Assembly (NCBI RefSeq): GCF_000315625.1
Contig: NW_005434532.1
Span: forward strand, 33,007 to 97,006
Source: Guillardia theta CCMP2712
Lineage: Eukaryota; Cryptophyceae; Pyrenomonadales; Geminigeraceae
DNA length: 64,000 bases
Direction: 5' to 3'
This document shows positions 58,523 through 64,000 of the stretch, in pieces. Position 1 is the stretch's first letter; every line of letters begins with the position of its first letter. A program made the translations under genes and the position numbers. The notes under the pieces are model-generated. The model had not been told where the DNA came from, made no database searches, and saw nothing but the letters and a program-made list of their open reading frames with translations.

Positions 58523-58885
58523 GACCCTGAGGGCCTTTGCCAAGAACGTGCTGCAGCGCAGATGCAAGCTCGGATGCATGGGAGTGTACGCCGGGATGGG
58601 TACCGTTGGGGCCGCCGGGATGAGGGCCCTGAGGGCCTCCATGTGGACCAGGGTGAGGTGCAGGGATAGGGGTCGGCTTGTTTGGTCCTGGAGGAGTTTG
58701 AGGTTTGTCACAGAGTCCTGTTGTGACGATTGCAACTAGTATCGTTGCTTGAATGATCTATGTAGATTCTTAGTTAGTACATGTACACAATATTTGTCTG
58801 CTCAGTTTTGTTTCATTCCACACCTCAAGCAGACAACAAAGCTCTATTGCTCGGAGTCACTGTCTTACTTGGATCGATTCACCAT
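56693..58885 (-). CDS. Secreted/type I membrane protein: Gly-Pro-His repeats plus GLG1-like Cys region
   Basis: The frame has no internal ATG in its repeat part, so start-based ORF callers miss it. Exons: 58883-58885 (ATG only, followed by a GTGAAT donor; inferred), 56959-58757, 56857-56911 and 56693-56809, together 657 aa. A TACTAAC branch-site word precedes the first acceptor. The protein opens MIIQATILVAIVTTGLCDKP, a signal peptide. Eight repeats of about 40-52 aa follow: VHS(H/L)ASELASALQHVLGK, GPQGPG, a variable (SG)n, PHPGGPNGTHPG. Next is a cysteine region (CLADFHRFC; VTCMDEHSAELVPPC; ACDQDLKVKC; DCIRVNLADLTHEC) spaced like cysteine-rich GLG1 repeats. A span follows (SLASFLLGGLSSIMVLAAYMFIID), then a short basic tail. 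The alternative minus frame is broken by TAG where the repeat has CTAG, which supports this frame. Confidence 0.75.
57470..58625. repeat. Coding tandem repeat, eight units with variable GS hinge
   Basis: Units of about 122-156 bp start at GCCGGGATGGGTACCGTTGG on the plus strand. Each contains a run of GAGCCT hexamers of variable number (about 3 to 8), encoding Ser-Gly on the minus strand. All length changes are multiples of six, keeping the frame. Confidence 0.95.
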
Positions 58886-59002
58886 GTTGCTCACAGTGTA
58901 TCCTTCTCCTCCCTTACATGTTTCATGTTGCTCACAGCGTATCCTTCTCCTCCCTTACATGTTTCATGTTGCTCACAGCGTATCCTTCTCCTCCCTTACC
59001 TT
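58883..59002. repeat. 41-bp tandem repeat, three copies
   Basis: Unit CATGTTGCTCACAGCGTATC followed by CTTCTCCTCCCTTACATGTTT. The last copy is truncated. The proposed start codon of the GLG1-like gene is in the gene-proximal copy. Confidence 0.9.
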
Positions 59003-59329
59003 GGATGCTTCGAGCATGGTGTTTGTGCGGCTTTGCTTCCCCCCACCTTTTATATTGCACGTCCGCAGGGTGGTCAGTTGCTTAGGGGTAGTCTTAGTTC
59101 CTTGTAAGGTACCATGTCCCCGTGAGACTAGTGATGCAATAGAAAAATGATGGTACTAGAGGGCACTAGTTCTCAGGTTTCGAGGAGGGACAGCATCTCA
59201 CTGGGGGTAGGGTGTGGCAATCGGGAAATGACCAATGTTTTTTACTCGAAAAGACGTCTTTTCGATTTTTACTGCATTTGTTGCCAGAGGAAACAGAGGA
59301 AGCGAAGCCTCTGCTCCCGACAATGGAGG

Positions 59330-59960
59330 CGACTGAGCTGACGGTGAGCACGATGACCGATGACTGACCGGCGACCCGGCGGCGGTCATCGGTGGCATGC
59401 CAGGGGCCGGGGTGGGAGGGCGGTGCCATGGCAGCCTGGGCTACCGTGCCGCCGTCGGAGTGCGCGGCGGCGGCACTGCCGGCTGTCCGAGTGGCACTGA
59501 GCGGGCTGCCGGCCGGGCCGCGCACGGGGACTCAGCGGCGGCCGTCGCGGCGTCCATATGACCGTTCGCGGATACTGCCGGTAGCGGCGGCTCGGGCCCC
59601 CGCCGGGGCCCGGCTGGGCGGCCGGGCCCGGGGCCGCCCGGCCGCAGAGGCCGGCTCAGGCTATCACCGCGCCATTGCTCAACTTTTGGCAAAGTTAAGT
59701 TAAAAATCAGTACGAGGACAATCAGGAGTGTCGCCGAGGAGGCCTGCGGACTCACTGTCCGATACGGTCGGCCCACCTCAGGGCCTCGTAGCCTGGCAAG
59801 CACCGGGCAGGCCGCCGCCAGGCCATCTGCCGGTGCTACGGTGCTACGGTGACGGTGAGTCACTGAGTCTGAGTGCGTGTGACTGTCTCAGTCTGCAGCC
59901 TCCGCATGACGGGACCGACGGCTTACTGCGGCCGCAAGCCGCATGCACTCACTGACTCAG
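59330..59960. repeat. GC/CpG-rich intergenic module, copy C
   Basis: About 0.6 kb of extreme GC with CCGGGCCG, GACCGG and repeated TGAGTCACTGAGTCTGAGT / CACTGACTCAG words, similar in vocabulary to modules A and B. A fragment of the same kind (CCGGGCCGGCTTCCGGGCCC) lies at 62140-62170. Confidence 0.5.
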
Positions 59961-60294
59961 TAAGTTGACCGGGGCCCGACGCCAGGTTGCAACCCAATCA
60001 CATTGAATACTATGCCATGATATGGCACGAGCAGCGTCAGCTATTGAGCTATCAACTTGTGACAACAAAGACTGTTCAACTTGAAGGAAGAGACATCCAT
60101 TCTTAGTTGTATAGAAGTCGCGAACCGGTAAAACAAAATCACACTGTTTGAAATAATCCAAAAGGTCATGTTAAATATTTTGAATTCGGAAGTTTCCATG
60201 AAAAATGATCAGCACTGTCATGCCTGGTTAACAAGCAGGTTGTACAACAAAATCTCTGAGCGGAACACTCAAGCTTCGCAGAATAGTCTGACTG

Positions 60295-61305
60295 TCATTC
60301 TGGAGGAGACACCGTTAGGTTGAGCTTGTCGATCTTCTTCCAGATCTTGCAGATGTGGTAGTGGTTGTTGACCAGGCACGCCAGGTCTGCCCCGATGATG
60401 CTGTAGAAAGGCTTCGCGATCGTGTGATGGAAGATCACGATGGAGCCAAGCTCGGTCGCATCCCACAAGCTCTGATTCCTAAGAGCCACGACCGCGTTGT
60501 AGTTGTACACGTCCGGCAGGAGCATCGATCTGTGCTCGAAGTACTTGTTCAGGAAGCCTTGCTCCGACATCTTGGCATCAAACTCCAGCGTGGTGATGCT
60601 TGCGATGAGGTCGACAAACAGCCGCCTGTCCGGAATCACCAGCATCATCCCCGCGTTCGCCGACGATCCTTTGAACACGCTGTAGGGCTGGTCATGCACC
60701 CACCCCAGGTTGAGCTTCCTGGCCTTGAGCTCGGGTACATAGCGGTCAAAGAGCGGCATCATGTCTCCCAGCACCGACATGTCTGAGTCCAGGAACAACA
60801 CCGCCTTGTACTGCGTCGCGTTGAACACGTGCAGCTTCGTGAAGAGAGGGATGAAGCGAGGAGAGTCGACCTTGGCTATCATGCTCTCCGGCATCTTGAT
60901 CTCGGGTACCAGCACGAGCTTCCATCCCACCTCCTTCATCCTCTGCAGGTCTGCCTGGAACGAGGGCTCTCTCGCTACCTCGTCGATCACCAGCGAGATG
61001 GTCTCGACGCGGCAGCTGTCAAGCTTCCCGAACAAGGTGATGCTCTTCCTCAGCGTGGTCGCTCCTCTCGGGTAGTCCGGGTCTGTGCTGGATATGATGG
61101 TGAAGACAGCGTACTCGCGGGTCGAGTTGCACCGTGGGGCGCCCTTGAGCTTCTGCTCGTACTCGCTGAGCATCCTCGTGACGAGGAGGTCGGAGAAGGA
61201 CTGGTCCGAGGAGACCAGGTTGGAGACGATCTCGAAGACCGTGACAGCGAGCACGCAGAAGCAAGTGAGCTTGTTGAGACAGGCCATGTTAAGTCCTATC
61301 GCCAT
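60295..61305 (-). CDS. GT8-family glycosyltransferase, copy 2
   Basis: Same protein as copy 1 at 52242-53252 except for the last residues (SPPE instead of SPSN). Single exon, 336 aa, ATG at 61305. It shows the same signal anchor, DSD metal motif and terminal HHTIAKPF motif. The three nucleotide differences seen inside the shared segment are synonymous. Upstream flanks differ completely (MDILNRTFLLESKRIPAS in frame here, from an alternative upstream ATG at 61359), as do the downstream flanks. Either both copies are functional or the duplication is very recent. Confidence 0.88.
   Translation of the reverse strand: MAIGLNMACLNKLTCFCVLAVTVFEIVSNLVSSDQSFSDLLVTRMLSEYEQKLKGAPRCNSTREYAVFTIISSTDPDYPRGATTLRKSITLFGKLDSCRVETISLVIDEVAREPSFQADLQRMKEVGWKLVLVPEIKMPESMIAKVDSPRFIPLFTKLHVFNATQYKAVLFLDSDMSVLGDMMPLFDRYVPELKARKLNLGWVHDQPYSVFKGSSANAGMMLVIPDRRLFVDLIASITTLEFDAKMSEQGFLNKYFEHRSMLLPDVYNYNAVVALRNQSLWDATELGSIVIFHHTIAKPFYSIIGADLACLVNNHYHICKIWKKIDKLNLTVSPPE
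60304..61305. repeat. Duplicated 1,002-bp segment, right copy
   Basis: Partner of 52251-53252. Identity begins within the last three codons of the gene and ends within a few bases upstream of the start codon. Confidence 0.93.
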
Positions 61306-62216
61306 CGATGCAGGTATTCGCTTGGATTCGAGGAGGAACGTACGATTCAGAATGTCCAACCTGATATGAAAGAGAGAGCACAGGGTTCCTGCTTCAGATT
61401 TCTTGGAGACGTCTTACTTTGACGGTACAGCTTGATTACTTTACAAATGAACTCATTGGCAGAGGCGAGAAAGAGATAATCTAAGGGAGGGAAAGCATGA
61501 TCAGGATGTATGGCAAGGATGTTTTCCAAAAGAACTCGGAGGGAAAGCTTACACGCACCTGGTATGGAAGTCCTGTAGGCAGGCAGAGAGGCAGCAGTGT
61601 TGAGGAGTTGAGATGCAGACCAAGAGGATCAATTATCAGTTCATCCCCCCCTCACCATCTCTGCGCACGCGCATGCGATACCCATTGCCATACAGGGCTT
61701 GAAACAACTTGGAGGAATCAAGTTACGCTCGATTTGGTTTAGACTTCGTCATCTAATTGGTTGAACTGGGGGACTACCAGCCTTTTCTTGTGTAATTTGA
61801 TCAAATTAAGATACACAATGATCCAATTCCAACGTGTCTAAATAGCGATGACCCCCGCCCGAATGGAGATTGGTACCTCATGTACCCCCATCTCTTAGCA
61901 CAAATAGTACCCCTACCATACAACCCCCCACACTACTAGGCTAAAGTTTGACTCGATGACAACTCGGAGGCTCGTCAAACATTCATACCACCCCTTTAAT
62001 TTCCTTTGACTCATGGCTATTGCAGGGGTAGGGTACCAGTGACTGGCTGAGGTCACAAAAACTGACTCGGATGAAGTTTTGATGACATTGGTCAAGGTTG
62101 ACTGATTTTATAACCAAGAAGTCAGTCACTGACCTCGGCCGGGCCGGCTTCCGGGCCCGGGCCCGGGTAGGATGCGACCGCAATGGCCGCTGGCATGATG
62201 AAGGTCGGGTAAGAGG
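61306..62216. other. Divergent spacer with C-rich tract
   Basis: Upstream of GT8 copy 2 (-) and the zinc-finger gene (+). C-rich words (ACCCCTACC, CACCCCT) lie at 61850-62000, one GGGGTAGGG word at 62025, and a short GC-rich patch at 62135-62170. No gene is supported. Confidence 0.55.
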
Positions 62217-64000
62217 ATGCGAGGGGGAGAACTAGCGGGAATGATGCTGCTGCTAGCGGTGAAGGTTGAAGGCATGCGGGACAAGGAGAGAGGAAGCGCA
62301 GCTCTGCTTGAAGGCATGCGGGACAAGGAGAGAGGAAGCGCAGCTCTGCTGCCTCGCTGCTCCTGCCAGTGTCATGAGGAAATTGCTCTTCGATCCTCTC
62401 TTACAGGAGGAGCCTCTAGCCTCGGTCGATCCTCTCTTAGAGGAGGAGCCTCTAGCCTCGGTGGGTTTGTGGACTGGCGGAAGGAGCTCAACACATCAAG
62501 GATGTTTACGGGAGGGACTGCGGCAAACATGACGAGGAGCGGGCTCAGAGTTGCTCAGAGGACGTGGGACCCACACGTCCAGCAGCTCAACCTGAAGCAT
62601 GCGGAGCAAGAGCGGAGGACTCGGACACTGCGATTCTTGGAGAAGATGGACAAGCTTGTGAGCTTTTTGAATGAGACGGTGACAAACAGCACGAGGGATA
62701 AGAAGCGAGGGAAAGACAACCTAGGAAGGAAGAAGCGGCAGGCGAGGAAGCACTTGATGGAGACGTTGATTAAGAACCAACAAGAACTCGCCTCCGAGAA
62801 AGACTTCGACAAGCAGAGCAAGGTCCTTGGCTTGCGCAGCTCGGATCATCCTGACCCCCATCCTGTGCTTGTAGACCATCACCCGCATCCAGCGAACCAT
62901 CGCAGATCCCAACGTGCTGCTGTCGACAGGGCTGGCTGATCCGAGGCACGAGAAGCGGATAAGGGCGGAGAGAGAGTGGGAGAGAAGGAACAAGGAGCGT
63001 GTGGACCCGCTGGACCCCTTCGCCCCAACAAGGAAATGGCTCAACTACACTGAAGTGATGACTCCTCAACTTATGCTTCCCCCCTCTCGCCCCCTCCTCT
63101 CCTCCTTCCCCTCTCCTCTCCTCCTTCCCCTCTCCTCTCCTCCTTCCCCTCTCCTCTCCTCCTTCCCCTCTCCCCCCTCTTCCCCCCTCCTCTCGCTTGC
63201 TCACGAAAAACCCTTGTAGGCACATCGCATGTTGCCCCTAGGAGGAGAAGAGCGCCGGCGAGAAGGCATCTATGACTCGAGCGAGATGGAGGAAGGGCAG
63301 GGGGAGGAGAGCGGGATGTTTGGGCTTGATATCGAGACAAAGAAGAAGACGCCATGGCACTGCCCTGTCTGCGACGTGTCTGTGACCAACAGCCTGGCGT
63401 GGAAGCAACACATCCACGGAAAGAAGCACATGCGAGCCTCAGGCTACTCCATGCGGGCTAAGCCCAAGACTGAAGAAGACATTCTCAACGGTGAAAGTGG
63501 GGGGGGAGGGGGAGGGGAAGGGAAGGAGGGAGGGAGGGATGAAAGGGAAGCGGGTGGAGATGGAAGTGCGAGGTGCATGATGTGAATATCAGAGATGGAA
63601 GAGATCTGTAAACAACTTGGACGGAAGGAGCGAGGAGAGACGCGAAGGGTGAAGAGAAATCGGGAGACGAGAAAGGAAGGCGCTGAAGGAGAGAAGGAGG
63701 AGCAGGAGGTCACTCGACTTGAAAGCGGTGAGATGTATTTGAACTAGAGGACAGTTCTGATCTAGCCATGCAGAAGAAGAGTCGTCTGACGAGGAGTTCA
63801 TGAGGTTTTCCTCCTCCTTCCCTTCCTCCTCCTCTTCCGTATTTCCTCCATGTCTCCTTCCCCCTTCTTACCAAGTAGTCCGGCAAAACCCTTCTTCCTC
63901 CCTCTTTTCGTTGTTCATCGCTGATCGCCTCTTTCAGAAACTTTCCTGACGTTGAGAACATGGACGTCGACACTGTCTTCAAGATCATGCAGAGGCTTGT
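62217..64000 (+). CDS. U1-type (matrin-like) C2H2 zinc-finger protein, partial
   Basis: Probable RNA-processing protein; not assigned to a named orthologue. The first clear coding runs from GFVDWRKELNTSRMFTGG through HAEQERRTRTLRFLEKMDKL to LASEKDFDKQSK. Later exons give TITRIQRTIADPNVLLSTGL, EREWERRNKERVDPLDPFAP and a zinc-finger exon. The finger reads CPVCDVSVTNSLAWKQHIHG then KKH (C-x2-C-x12-H-x5-H), the double-stranded-RNA/U1-type spacing, followed by MRASGYSMRAKPKTEEDILN. A candidate acidic exon (AEEESSDEEFMR) lies at 63760-63806, and FPDVENMDVDTVFKIMQRLV runs off the end at 64000. The ATG at 62217 is in frame, but the first 80 codons contain tandem duplications (62268-62350, 62392-62460), so the true start is unsure. 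Confidence 0.7.
62268..62462. repeat. Two pairs of short direct repeats
   Basis: GAAGGCATGCGGGACAAGGA plus GAGAGGAAGCGCAGCTCTGCT occurs twice in tandem. CGATCCTCTCTTA plus AGGAGGAGCCTCTAGCCTCGG then also occurs twice. Both pairs lie at the 5' end of the zinc-finger gene. Confidence 0.85.
63080..63190. repeat. CTCCTTCCCCTCTC repeat in intron
   Basis: Tandem CCTCTCCTCCTTCCC units inside the intron between the exon ending NYTE and the exon starting AHRMLPLG. Confidence 0.85.

Larger units (their letters stand above)
58758..60303. other. Spacer upstream of the GLG1-like gene; includes GC module C
   Basis: Holds a 41-bp tandem repeat (58883-59002), a short CCCC/GGGGTAG tract (59038-59210) and a GC/CpG-rich module (59330-59960). 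An AT-richer stretch, 59985-60290, leads to the 3' end of GT8 copy 2. No gene is supported apart from the proposed ATG exon at 58883-58885. Confidence 0.55.

Noticed and set aside
57458-58669. Plus-strand 403-codon frame with SLSLSL and GLCQERAAAQMQ repeats
   Set aside because: Open only because the repeat unit is a multiple of three. The minus-strand PHPGGPNG frame continues into a cysteine-rich region, introns and a membrane span, which this frame does not.

Overview
The window is nuclear DNA of a unicellular eukaryote. The genes carry many spliceosomal GT-AG introns. Most introns are only about 45-130 nt, and some are swollen by CTC, GAG, TCA or CTTCTC microsatellites. The conserved genes are typical eukaryotic ones: ribosomal protein eL36, ADA2, SLY1, SMG9-like, plant-type sphingosine (long-chain-base) kinase, eIF4E-like, ZIP and CHR transporters, and GT8 glycosyltransferase. 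Plant-like matches (eL36, the LCB kinase), moderately high GC and short introns fit a protist alga. A cryptophyte such as Guillardia is my guess only; nothing in the sequence proves it.

Layout. About 0.4-6.9 kb: large minus-strand coiled-coil gene. 7.8-8.2 kb: small plus-strand hypothetical. 8.6-11.8 kb: two paralogous single-pass membrane proteins, head to head, with different intron counts. 12.1-13.3 kb: disordered hypothetical (-). 15.0-20.0 kb: chromate-family transporter (+). 20.3-21.6 kb: eL36 (-). 21.7-24.3 kb: SMG9-like (+). 26.5-28.6 kb: eIF4E-like protein with a long tail and a C-terminal membrane anchor (+). 29.3-30.5 kb: ZIP transporter (-). 32.6-33.7 kb: coiled-coil protein with a possible MIB/HERC2-like domain (-). 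34.5-36.5 kb: METTL26/DUF938 methyltransferase (+). 36.6-40.5 kb: ADA2 (-). 42.5-43.3 kb: unknown (+). 43.9-46.2 kb: LCB kinase (-). 47.4-51.7 kb: SLY1 (+). 52.2-53.3 and 60.3-61.3 kb: two nearly identical intronless GT8 genes (-). Between them, at 56.7-58.9 kb, lies a secreted or type I membrane protein with eight glycine/proline/histidine-rich repeats, a GLG1-like cysteine region and a terminal membrane span (-). 62.2-64.0 kb: U1-type zinc-finger gene (+), running off the window.

The genes form no operon and share no single pathway. Information-flow genes dominate (translation, mRNA decay, chromatin acetylation), with membrane traffic and transport genes beside them.

The spacers are not featureless. 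Many hold strand-polar tracts rich in CCCTACCC / GGGTAGGG, often next to extremely GC- and CpG-rich modules of 0.5-1.2 kb. With the membrane-anchored eIF4E and the repeat-bearing GLG1-like protein, these are the observations most worth following. All exon borders were read by eye from splice signals, frame and homology; none was tested against transcripts.
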